A stretch of DNA of 5,790 nucleotides from the NCBI GenBank assembly GCA_937944035.1, contig CALDZQ010000045.1:1-5790 (forward strand), in the 5' to 3' direction. The position numbers were made by a program, and so were the translations under genes. Each line of letters starts with the position of its first letter. The first letter of the stretch is position 1. The notes below the pieces were generated by a model. That model saw only the letters and a list, made by a program, of their open reading frames with translations. It did no database searches and was not told the origin of the DNA. This DNA comes from an uncultured Neomegalonema sp. Lineage in GTDB: Bacteria > Pseudomonadota > Alphaproteobacteria > Rhodobacterales > Rhodobacteraceae. This document shows, in pieces, positions 1 to 5,592 of the stretch.

Positions 1-174
1 GGTTTTCCGCGCCTGCTCGCCGCCGAGGTTATACACCCCTCGACCCGCGTGACTTTCCATATACGTTATGGGGCGCGGTTTGCGGGTCAGCAGCGACAAA
101 ACCCCCGCCAGCGCAAAATGCTTGTGGATGTCGGCGGGACCGCCCGCATGGTATCCGTGTTGATAAGACAGCAT
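1..174 (-). CDS. rlmJ: 23S rRNA (adenine(2030)-N(6))-methyltransferase RlmJ, N-terminal part (cut by window edge)
   Basis: Only the first 58 codons are present; the rest lies beyond position 1. RlmJ methylates N6 of A2030 in 23S rRNA using S-adenosylmethionine. The start MLSYQHGYHAGGPADIHKH matches the very conserved RlmJ N-terminus (E. coli begins MLSYRHSFHAGNHADVLKH, from memory), keeping Tyr4, His6, His9 and Lys18. It is followed by the SAM-binding motif I region ESHAGRGVYNLG at about residues 40-51, where E. coli has DTHAGAG. The ATG at 174-172 is fixed by this N-terminal match. A short AAGGG lies only 3 bases upstream (178-182), so the ribosome binding site is poor by spacing. The gene follows the subtilase on the same strand after a 21-bp gap, so read-through transcription is possible, but no functional link is evident. 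The family call is firm; completeness cannot be judged. Confidence 0.93.
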   Translation of the reverse strand, partial: MLSYQHGYHAGGPADIHKHFALAGVLSLLTRKPRPITYMESHAGRGVYNLGGEQARKT

Positions 175-195
175 GTGCCCTTATGGCGAAGAAAC

Positions 196-1398
196 TTACC
201 AATAGCCACTCTCAGTTGACGCAACTTTCTTCTGAGACTGCGACACAGCCGATGGCTCGATTTTGAGCAACCCGTCAATATCAAGTTTGCGGCCTTTATC
301 CAGATCGGGTTTACTTCTTCTGCGAAGAGTTACAGTTTCTGCCCCCTCGCGCAAAGCTGTTCGGAAGGCTTCAACAATCTTCCACCGTTCATTGCCGAAC
401 ATCGTTTCAAGGTCGGATGCATATTTATGGACCCAAAGCGCCGCAGCTGCTGCGACTTGAGGAGCAGCATATGACGTTCCAGATGCAAAGCGTTCAGAGC
501 CGGAAGCTTGGTTAGCATGAATTGGTTCAGAGCGAAGCCCCTTCAATTCTCTATAACTTCCACGGTTAATATACTCGGCCTGCGTCCAGACATCGACTTC
601 GTTACTGTTGGAATAGCCCCAAATAGGGTAATGGTCGTAAGTTCGGTCCCGTTTATTAAATCCGCCAGCGGAGATAGTCCGTGCATACGCTGCAGGGTAA
701 ACGACACGGTCATTTACTTGTCCGGCAGCACACACGATTATTTTTCCCGCTTCGTATGCCGCATCAATGCTTTTTGCGACGGGCTGCCCAAAATCGGCTC
801 GGCCTCCTGCAATTTTTCTGATAATTTCAAAAGGGCCAAGCCAACCTGGGTTTCCCATACTTACACTCATCACCCGGACACTCTGCAAATGCGTTGCGTG
901 GGTTATAGCATTTCCAAGTGCCTTCACAGACTCTATCTCTTTAAAGCGCACAGCATCACGTCTTGTATTAGGACCGCTATCTCTAAAAAGTGGTCCATTT
1001 GCAACGCGATACGGTACGATTGTCGCTCCCCTCGCGATACCAATTAATTTTCCGGGAAGATTAGACAGTATAATCGAAAGTGTTTTCACGCCATGCGCCG
1101 GGTATTCAAGAAAATCCAGTACATTTGAACTGCGCGTCAGTGCTGAAATCGGCAACGCACCAAAGCGGTCTGTCGTATTAGGGTCAAAAAAATTAACACC
1201 CTTATTGAGCAAAATATTCGGTGGAGGAGGAACGTTCCAACTACTCCAGCCCAATGCAGGATGCGGTGCGATACCGCTATCAATATGCGCGATTTGAGTT
1301 TGCTGGGATGCCGTAAGTGCCGCAACGGCAGAGTCATATTCTGTACTATTCTCAACCGTAAGATCTTTAAAATATCCATCACTGTCGGGCGGACGCAT
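196..1398 (-). CDS. S8 family (subtilisin-like) serine peptidase, no signal peptide
   Basis: A 400-residue subtilase-fold serine endopeptidase. The triad blocks appear in the usual order: Asp40 in AHIDSGI, His102 in AHGVKTLSII, and Ser309 in SGTSYAAPQVA. ATIVPYRV (about 126-132) and RVMSVSMGNPGW (175-186) match core strands of the fold. The oxyanion-hole block reads IVCAAGQVND (221-230), with Gln227 where the family normally has Asn. No secretion signal, membrane helix or long propeptide is seen: the Asp block starts about 37 residues in, so an intracellular enzyme is inferred. I chose the ATG at 1398-1396 because AGGAG (1407-1411) sits 8 bases upstream; an in-frame TTG at 1473 would add 25 residues but has less support. 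The gene is AT-richer than its neighbours (27/60 and 26/60 GC in hand-counted stretches 541-600 and 1021-1080), suggesting acquisition. Its substrate is unknown and no ATPase or inhibitor partner lies beside it. Confidence 0.93.
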   Translation of the reverse strand: MRPPDSDGYFKDLTVENSTEYDSAVAALTASQQTQIAHIDSGIAPHPALGWSSWNVPPPPNILLNKGVNFFDPNTTDRFGALPISALTRSSNVLDFLEYPAHGVKTLSIILSNLPGKLIGIARGATIVPYRVANGPLFRDSGPNTRRDAVRFKEIESVKALGNAITHATHLQSVRVMSVSMGNPGWLGPFEIIRKIAGGRADFGQPVAKSIDAAYEAGKIIVCAAGQVNDRVVYPAAYARTISAGGFNKRDRTYDHYPIWGYSNSNEVDVWTQAEYINRGSYRELKGLRSEPIHANQASGSERFASGTSYAAPQVAAAAALWVHKYASDLETMFGNERWKIVEAFRTALREGAETVTLRRRSKPDLDKGRKLDIDGLLKIEPSAVSQSQKKVASTESGYW

Positions 1399-1406
1399 TT
1401 GAATTT

Positions 1407-1411
1407 CTCCT
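1407..1411 (-). promoter_or_regulatory. Ribosome binding site that decides the subtilase start
   Basis: Read on the minus strand this is AGGAG, 8 bases before the ATG at 1398-1396. It is the best Shine-Dalgarno match near the 5' end of the subtilase gene and favours the 400-residue form over the 425-residue form that would start at TTG 1473. Confidence 0.7.
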
Positions 1412-1463
1412 GCAAGCATTAAATCCACAATGAAAACTGTTTTACAGCGTAACCAAGTTAACG

Positions 1464-1477
1464 ATGATTGCAATCAT
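1464..1477. repeat. 14-bp perfect palindrome, possible operator
   Basis: ATGATTGCAATCAT is its own reverse complement over all 14 bases. It lies between the two divergent starts, overlaps the candidate -10 elements in both directions, and is preceded two bases upstream of its edge by GTTAAC (1457-1462), itself palindromic. The symmetry and position are what a dimeric repressor site would show. No regulator is assigned; chance occurrence in an AT-rich spacer remains possible. Confidence 0.4.
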
Positions 1478-1491
1478 AGAGTGCACTTTCA

Positions 1492-3159
1492 ATGAAAGCC
1501 TTCGCGCGCCTGTTAGAATCTCTCGTGATGACGCCCTCGCGCAATGCGAAGCTGACTTTGCTGACGGGGTATTTCCGGCAACAGCCGGACCCGGATCGCG
1601 GCTGGGCGCTGGCGTGCATCGCCGGATCGTTGGAACTGCGCAACGCCACCGGGTCCACCTTGCGCAAAATGGCCGAGGAGCGCGTGGACCCGATTCTGTT
1701 CCGCATGTCCTACGACTATGTCGGCGATCTGGCCGAGACGGTAGCGCTGATCTGGCCCGCGCCGGACACAACGCCGGACACAACGCCCCTTCACCTGTCC
1801 GAAGTCGTCGAAACCCTCAAATCCTGCACCCGCGCGCAAGCGGCCGACCATATCGCCGGATGGCTTGACCGCCTCAACCCCTCCGAACGGCTCGCCCTGC
1901 TCAAGCTGGCCACGGGCGGGTTGCGGGTCGGCGTGTCCGAGCGGCTGGCCAAAACCGCCCTTGCCGCCATGAGCGAAGACGACGACATTCTCGATCGGAT
2001 CGAGGAGATGTGGCACGGGCTGGAGCCGCCTTATACTGCCCTGATGCAGTGGCTCGATGGCTCCCGCGCCGCCCCGCAAGTCGATCTGACGCTGGCCTTC
2101 AGGCCGATGATGCTGGCCCATCCGCTCGACAACGGCCTCTATTCCGCTGAAGAACGCAAGGGCGGGTTGCACGAGACCGACGGCTCCGGCGCGTGGACCG
2201 CCGCCCGCATGGCCGAGCGCCTCAACCCCACCGATTACACCGCCGAATGGAAATGGGACGGCATCCGCGTGCAAGCTGTCAGCATCGGTGGAGAGCGGCG
2301 TCTTTACACCCGCATGGGCGAGGAAATCGGCGGCAGCTTTCCGGATGTCATCGCCAATATGGCCTTCGAGGGGGCCGCCGATGGCGAGTTGCTGGTCATG
2401 CGCGAGGGCGAAGTGGCCCCGTTCGCCGACCTGCAAAAACGGCTGGGACGCAAGTCGCCGGGGGCCAAAACCCTGCGCGATTCCCCCGCCCATATCCGCC
2501 TTTACGACCTGCTCCATGATGGCGAGGCCGACACCCGCCCCCTGCAATTCACCGACCGCCGCGCGCGGTTGGAGGCATGGTTCGAAGACCAACCAATCCT
2601 GAGCGGCGTTGATGTCTCGCCCCTGATCCCCTTCACCGATTGGCCCGAACTCGCCGCCATCCGCGCCACCGCCCGCGAGGCCGAACAGGAAGGGTTGATG
2701 ATTAAGCGCCGCGACTCCGCTTATGTCGGGGGTCGCCCCACAGGGCCGTGGTGGAAGTGGAAGCGCGATCCGCTCAGCGCTGATTGTGTGATGATGTACG
2801 CCCAGCGCGGCCACGGGCGGCGTTCCAGTTTCTATTCCGATTACACTTTCGGCGCATGGCGCGACGGGCCGGAAGGGCGCGAGCTGACCCCCGTCGGCAA
2901 AGCCTATTCCGGTTTCACCGATGCCGAGTTGAAACGCCTCGACAAATGGGTGCGCGATCACACCACCGACCGCTACGGCCCCGTCCGCGCGGTCGAATTC
3001 GCATTGGTATTGGAGATCAGTTTCGATGCCGTGCAGCGCTCCGCCCGCCACAAATCCGGCATCGCCATGCGCTTCCCCCGCATCAAGCGTATCCGCTGGG
3101 ACAAACCGGCCCACGAAGCGGATAAGCTGACGACATTGGAGGGGATGATCGCGGGGTAG
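1492..3159 (+). CDS. ATP-dependent DNA ligase, bacterial 'cisplatin damage response' type
   Basis: A 555-residue ligase that seals 3'-OH/5'-phosphate nicks through a ligase-AMP intermediate, probably in DNA repair beside the essential NAD-dependent LigA. The start MKAFARLLESLVMTPSRNAKL is typical of this family and fixes the ATG at 1492, despite no strong Shine-Dalgarno. An N-terminal DNA-binding domain covers about residues 1-200. Nucleotidyltransferase motifs follow: motif I EWKWDGIR with adenylated Lys254, motif III DGELLV (298-303), IIIa RLYDLL (336-341), IV EGLMIK (400-405) and V WWKWKRD (420-426). An OB-fold domain ends with motif VI-like RFPRIKRIRWDK (527-538). There is no LigD polymerase or phosphoesterase domain. 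The family usually lies in a cluster with a ligase-associated exonuclease, a DEXH helicase and the endonuclease PdeM; none is adjacent here. Its convergent neighbour is the DUF4167 gene. Confidence 0.97.
   Translation: MKAFARLLESLVMTPSRNAKLTLLTGYFRQQPDPDRGWALACIAGSLELRNATGSTLRKMAEERVDPILFRMSYDYVGDLAETVALIWPAPDTTPDTTPLHLSEVVETLKSCTRAQAADHIAGWLDRLNPSERLALLKLATGGLRVGVSERLAKTALAAMSEDDDILDRIEEMWHGLEPPYTALMQWLDGSRAAPQVDLTLAFRPMMLAHPLDNGLYSAEERKGGLHETDGSGAWTAARMAERLNPTDYTAEWKWDGIRVQAVSIGGERRLYTRMGEEIGGSFPDVIANMAFEGAADGELLVMREGEVAPFADLQKRLGRKSPGAKTLRDSPAHIRLYDLLHDGEADTRPLQFTDRRARLEAWFEDQPILSGVDVSPLIPFTDWPELAAIRATAREAEQEGLMIKRRDSAYVGGRPTGPWWKWKRDPLSADCVMMYAQRGHGRRSSFYSDYTFGAWRDGPEGRELTPVGKAYSGFTDAELKRLDKWVRDHTTDRYGPVRAVEFALVLEISFDAVQRSARHKSGIAMRFPRIKRIRWDKPAHEADKLTTLEGMIAG
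1762..1785 (+). repeat. 12-bp in-frame tandem duplication inside the ligase gene
   Basis: CCGGACACAACG occurs twice without interruption (1762-1773 and 1774-1785). It encodes PDTTPDTT at ligase residues 91-98, within the N-terminal DNA-binding region. The copies are identical and the length keeps the frame, which points to recent slippage or duplication in a tolerant linker. Confidence 0.85.
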
Positions 3160-3176
3160 CCCTTAACTCAAAACCG

Positions 3177-4052
3177 TCAAACCGCATCAGGCTCCGCAGA
3201 AGCCTCCGGTTCCACTTTTTTCTTAGGACGGCCCCGGCGTGGCTTGGGTGCTTCTTCTTCGCCCTCAGCTGTGACCACAGGCTCGGCCTTCTTGCGCGGC
3301 GCACGTTTGCGTGGTGCGGGCTTTTCGGCAACCTCGGCAGGGACAACCGCGCCATCCCCGCGCGGATCACCGGCGAGCGGGTCAATACGCGGGGCAGCGG
3401 GTTCCGCCACAGCCTGAGCCACAGGCGCTTCCGCCTGCACGTCTTGCTGCACGGGTTCCTGTACCTGCTCAGCCTGTTGACGTTCGCCGCCATTGCTGTC
3501 CGCACGATCGGTGTCACGCGGCTCATTACGGTAGTCAGAGCGCCCGTCACCCCGATTGTCAGAGCGTCCCTCGCCCCGATTGTCGGAGCGGTTATAGCGA
3601 TCCTCGGAGCGGCCCTCGTTCCGGTTATCGGAGCGGTTGTCGCGGTTGTCAGAGCGGTTCTCGCCCCGCGCCTCACGTTCGCGCGCGCGCTCGGCATCGC
3701 GTGCTTCGCGTTCGGCCTGCATCTGCGCTTGCTGCTCGTTCCGGCGGGCTTGCGCCTCGGCCTCGGCTGCCATCGCGACCGAGACGATCCGCTGATAGTG
3801 TTCCGCGTGTTGGAAAAAGCTTTCGGCGACAATCCGGTCGCCTGACAGCATCGCATCCCGCGCCAGCGTCGTGTATTTCTCAATAATCTGAGAGGCGGTC
3901 CCCCGGACCTTACCCTCCGGCCCCGAACTGTCATAGACGCGGTTCAGGTTGTTGCCGCCGTTATTATTGTTATTGCCACCACCACCGCCTTGACGCCGAC
4001 CGTTCTTTTGGCGGTTGCGGTTGTTTCCGTAGTTTTTCGACACTTGCTTCAT
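3177..4052 (-). CDS. DUF4167 domain-containing protein with RSDNR repeats and AT-hook-like tail
   Basis: A 291-residue, highly charged and largely disordered protein. The N-terminus is Asn/Gly/Arg-rich, with Gly and Asn runs at about 22-34. The conserved DUF4167 part follows at about 36-95: LNRVYDSSGPEGKVRGTA, then a helical stretch on to HAEHYQRIV. Next come an Ala/Glu/Arg-rich, probably coiled segment (95-130), repeats of the type RSDNR with RGEGR or RGDGR spacers (133-175), an acidic Gln/Ala/Pro linker, and a basic tail with KPAPRKRAPRKK (244-255) and PRRGRPKKK (271-279), the latter like an AT-hook. Nucleic-acid binding is inferred from this composition; the domain has no established function that I know of. 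The ATG at 4052 has only a weak upstream GAAGA. The gene lies downstream of prmC on the same strand, a common placement in Rhodobacterales as far as I recall. Confidence 0.92.
   Translation of the reverse strand: MKQVSKNYGNNRNRQKNGRRQGGGGGNNNNNGGNNLNRVYDSSGPEGKVRGTASQIIEKYTTLARDAMLSGDRIVAESFFQHAEHYQRIVSVAMAAEAEAQARRNEQQAQMQAEREARDAERAREREARGENRSDNRDNRSDNRNEGRSEDRYNRSDNRGEGRSDNRGDGRSDYRNEPRDTDRADSNGGERQQAEQVQEPVQQDVQAEAPVAQAVAEPAAPRIDPLAGDPRGDGAVVPAEVAEKPAPRKRAPRKKAEPVVTAEGEEEAPKPRRGRPKKKVEPEASAEPDAV
3528..3656 (-). repeat. Degenerate DNA repeat encoding RSDNR-type units
   Basis: On the plus strand the core GTCAGAGCG or GTCGGAGCG recurs at 3534, 3558, 3582 and 3648, with variants at 3603 and 3627. 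Most are spaced about 24 bases apart, meaning 8 codons per unit. The array lies entirely inside the DUF4167 gene and translates as RSDNR, RSEDR and RSDYR units. The period is a multiple of three, so copy-number change keeps the reading frame. Confidence 0.8.
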
Positions 4053-4143
4053 GTGTTCTTCGATCAGATCAGTCCGGTTTCAAAATCATACTCCACAAGG
4101 AATAAACCCCGAAAAGTATAAACACGGTCTGAACCCAAGTCCC
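4053..4143 (-). promoter_or_regulatory. Intergenic spacer between prmC and the DUF4167 gene, possible promoter
   Basis: This 91-bp spacer is AT-richer than the flanking genes. Read on the minus strand it contains TATACT (4115-4120) and TATGAT (4085-4090), each a 5/6 match to a -10 box, but I find no convincing -35 at a proper distance from either. It has no strong hairpin with a T-run, so termination after prmC is not visible. The DUF4167 gene could have its own promoter here or be read from the prfA-prmC transcript. Confidence 0.25.
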
Positions 4144-5013
4144 TTAATTGCGTGGCGGCAAATCCGCACTACCGTTCCGCGCTTTGCGCACGATCAGACA
4201 GCGTTGGATGCCCGCGATATCGCGGCGGAACGTCAAATCATCAAAACCAGCCCCGGAAAAAAGGCGTTTCACCGCCTCCTCCTGGCCCGAACCGATCTCA
4301 AAGAACGCCGTTCCGGTTTCAGAAAGTGCCTTGGACAATCCCGAACTTAATATTCGAAATGCCGAAAGGCCGTCTACACCCGAAAAAAGCGCCGATGCCG
4401 GATCCCACTTAAGGACATCATCCGACAGGTCATCCGCTTCGTGCTCTGCGATGTATGGTGGATTGCAAACCACAAGGTCGAAGGGCGCGTCAACCTTTTC
4501 GAACCAATCCGACCGTTCAAACCGCGCTTTTTTATCCAAATGCAGCCGTTCCGCGTTAATTCGGGCAATTTCAAGCGCCGCCTCCGAGGCATCAACCCCC
4601 AGCCCCGTCGCATGAGGCAACTTCGCCAACAGCGTCAGCAGGATGCAGCCCGACCCCGTCCCAAGGTCCAAAATCCGCAAAGGGCGGTCTGCGGGCGCAA
4701 TTTCCAGCACCGCATCGATCATCGTTTCAGTATCGGGGCGCGGGTCCAGCACATCGGGGGTAACGGCGAACTCAAGCCCGTAGAACTGGCGGATGCCGAT
4801 GATCTTCGAGACAGGCTCGGCCCCCTCGCGCCGCACAATCGCCGCCTCATACCGCGCGGCCTCATCAACCGACAGCGCCTCGCCCCCGTCCATCACCAGC
4901 CGCGTCGCGTCGATGCCCAGCACCCAGCACATCAAATCCCGCGCATCCCGCGCCGCGCTTGGCGAGTTGCTCAACCGCTTCGCTGCCGCCCGGACGGCCT
5001 GCTCGCGGGTCAT
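4144..5013 (-). CDS. prmC: Peptide chain release factor N(5)-glutamine methyltransferase PrmC
   Basis: A 289-residue SAM-dependent methyltransferase that modifies the Gln of the GGQ motif of release factors RF1 and RF2, raising peptide-release efficiency in the cytoplasm. A helical N-terminal release-factor-binding domain covers about residues 1-85. The conserved LDPRPDTE follows at 89-96, SAM motif I ILDLGTGSGCI at 114-124, the substrate-binding NPPY motif at 184-187 and the C-terminal DIAGIQR at 265-271. The reading frame is open up to 5283, but family length and the Shine-Dalgarno GGAGGG (5021-5026, 7 bases upstream) place the start at ATG 5013. That ATG shares its A with the TGA stop of the membrane-protein gene (TGATG), which implies translational coupling. 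The gene normally sits directly after prfA; here one gene separates them. All key motifs are intact. Confidence 0.97.
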   Translation of the reverse strand: MTREQAVRAAAKRLSNSPSAARDARDLMCWVLGIDATRLVMDGGEALSVDEAARYEAAIVRREGAEPVSKIIGIRQFYGLEFAVTPDVLDPRPDTETMIDAVLEIAPADRPLRILDLGTGSGCILLTLLAKLPHATGLGVDASEAALEIARINAERLHLDKKARFERSDWFEKVDAPFDLVVCNPPYIAEHEADDLSDDVLKWDPASALFSGVDGLSAFRILSSGLSKALSETGTAFFEIGSGQEEAVKRLFSGAGFDDLTFRRDIAGIQRCLIVRKARNGSADLPPRN

Positions 5014-5546
5014 CAGCTGGCCCTCCGGTTTTGTGCGATTGACCAGACGAATAGGGCAACTAGACCGAAACACGCACCTAGGCAGATGATTCTCGCCACC
5101 GAATTCGCACTGTTGGCGAACGCAAACAAGTCTGAATACCCTGCGTACCCTTGTGACGGCAGAAATAGCGATACGATTGCGGCTGGAAACAAACCGGCCC
5201 CGATGATGCCAAGATGCAGCAGCCAGAAAAGTGCTTTTGTCAGGCGTGGATATGACATCGCCCGAAGTCGGGTTTGAAGCCAAGTCAAGGCCGCGAAGAA
5301 GGCCATGACCAGCACAGCATTGGCTGCAATATTTCCGGTATGAACAACAAAATACGTGTCGTGCAGGGACGGTTGTTGGTGGTGCAAGCTATCGAACAGT
5401 TGCCCGATATTTATCAATCTTACGACGCCAAAGACTGCGTAGGTTAAAGCAGTCACGGCGAATAGCGTTGGCGGTTGCCAGCGGTTCATTTCGCCCCAAA
5501 GCGGGATCAGTACCAGACAAAAAGAGATAAAAATTTCCTGGATCAA
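5013..5546 (-). CDS. Small membrane protein resembling the C-terminal third of cytochrome c oxidase subunit I, heme ligands absent
   Basis: A 177-residue protein with four to five hydrophobic segments (about 4-16, 27-46, 66-91, 104-129, 151-171), so an inner-membrane protein is inferred. Its landmarks run in the order of helices VIII-XII of heme-copper oxidase subunit I: LWGEM (16-20), PPTLFA (25-30), LHDTYFVV (61-68), a polar loop SYPRLTKALFWLLHLGI (98-114), LFP (119-121) and GYSDLFAF (136-143). In the enzyme the HDTY block continues as AHFHYV, whose two His bind hemes a3 and a; here HTGN (69-72) follows, so both ligands are missing at aligned positions. It cannot be a working oxidase. The start is TTG 5546, supported by GGAG (5555-5558) 8 bases upstream; an ATG at residue 20 would cut off the first helix. 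The gene lies 46 bp after prfA and overlaps prmC. GC is lower than in prmC (29/60 at 5401-5460 versus 38/60 at 4741-4800). Its function is unknown. Confidence 0.85.
   Translation of the reverse strand: MIQEIFISFCLVLIPLWGEMNRWQPPTLFAVTALTYAVFGVVRLINIGQLFDSLHHQQPSLHDTYFVVHTGNIAANAVLVMAFFAALTWLQTRLRAMSYPRLTKALFWLLHLGIIGAGLFPAAIVSLFLPSQGYAGYSDLFAFANSANSVARIICLGACFGLVALFVWSIAQNRRAS
5021..5026 (-). promoter_or_regulatory. Ribosome binding site of prmC, inside the end of the upstream gene
   Basis: Minus-strand GGAGGG lies 7 bases before the prmC ATG and within the last codons of the membrane-protein gene. It settles the prmC start at 5013 rather than the upstream in-frame codons reaching to 5283. 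Confidence 0.75.
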
Positions 5547-5592
5547 TTTGGCGGCTCCATTCCCAAATCACCTCAACCGAAGCCGTGAAAGA

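Larger units (their letters stand above)
1399..1491. promoter_or_regulatory. Divergent intergenic region with candidate promoters for subtilase and ligase
   Basis: This 93-bp spacer must hold the 5' signals of both divergent genes. On the minus strand, TTGAAA (1487-1492), a 17-base spacer and AATCAT (1464-1469) form a plausible sigma70-like promoter. It would start the subtilase message near 1457, downstream of the TTG at 1473, which agrees with the chosen ATG at 1398. On the plus strand, TTTACA (1441-1446), 16 bases and GATGAT (1463-1468) is a weaker candidate for the ligase. Both -10 guesses fall on the palindrome at 1464-1477. No GTTC-N7-GTTC box of the alphaproteobacterial LexA type is present, so SOS control of the ligase is not supported here. 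Confidence 0.35.

Noticed and set aside
508..1297. Two plus-strand frames (508-1047 and 767-1297) opposite the subtilase
   Set aside because: They overlap the subtilase catalytic blocks on the other strand, and their translations show no coherent family features.
1399..1473. A longer subtilase starting at TTG 1473
   Set aside because: The ATG at 1398 has AGGAG at 8 bases, and the extra 25 residues show neither a signal peptide nor subtilase features; the best promoter candidate would start transcription inside this stretch.
1399..1491. An SOS (LexA) box upstream of the ligase
   Set aside because: No GTTC or GAAC half-site occurs in the interval, so the alphaproteobacterial GTTC-N7-GTTC pattern is absent.
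1513..3114. A 533-codon open frame antisense to the ligase gene
   Set aside because: It mirrors the GC-rich codon pattern of the ligase, its translation is Gly/Ala/His-rich with no recognisable domain, and the plus-strand ligase carries every expected motif.
3157..3179. A bidirectional terminator between the convergent ligase and DUF4167 genes
   Set aside because: GGGGTAGCCC can form only a 3-4 bp stem and no T-run follows in either direction.
3444..3845. A plus-strand frame that looks like a hydrophobic repeat membrane protein
   Set aside because: It is the complement of the RSDNR repeat array of the DUF4167 gene: antisense reading of Arg/Ser/Asp/Asn codons gives Val/Ile/Ala/Leu-rich sequence. 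No family signature is seen.
4441..5277. A 278-codon plus-strand frame opposite prmC
   Set aside because: It is antisense to intact prmC motifs (DLGTGSG, NPPY), Arg/Pro/Gln-rich, and has no recognisable domain.
5014..5283. An N-terminal extension of prmC of 90 residues
   Set aside because: The extension is antifamily in length, overlaps the membrane-protein gene in another frame, and the ATG at 5013 has a strong Shine-Dalgarno and matches the usual PrmC N-terminus.
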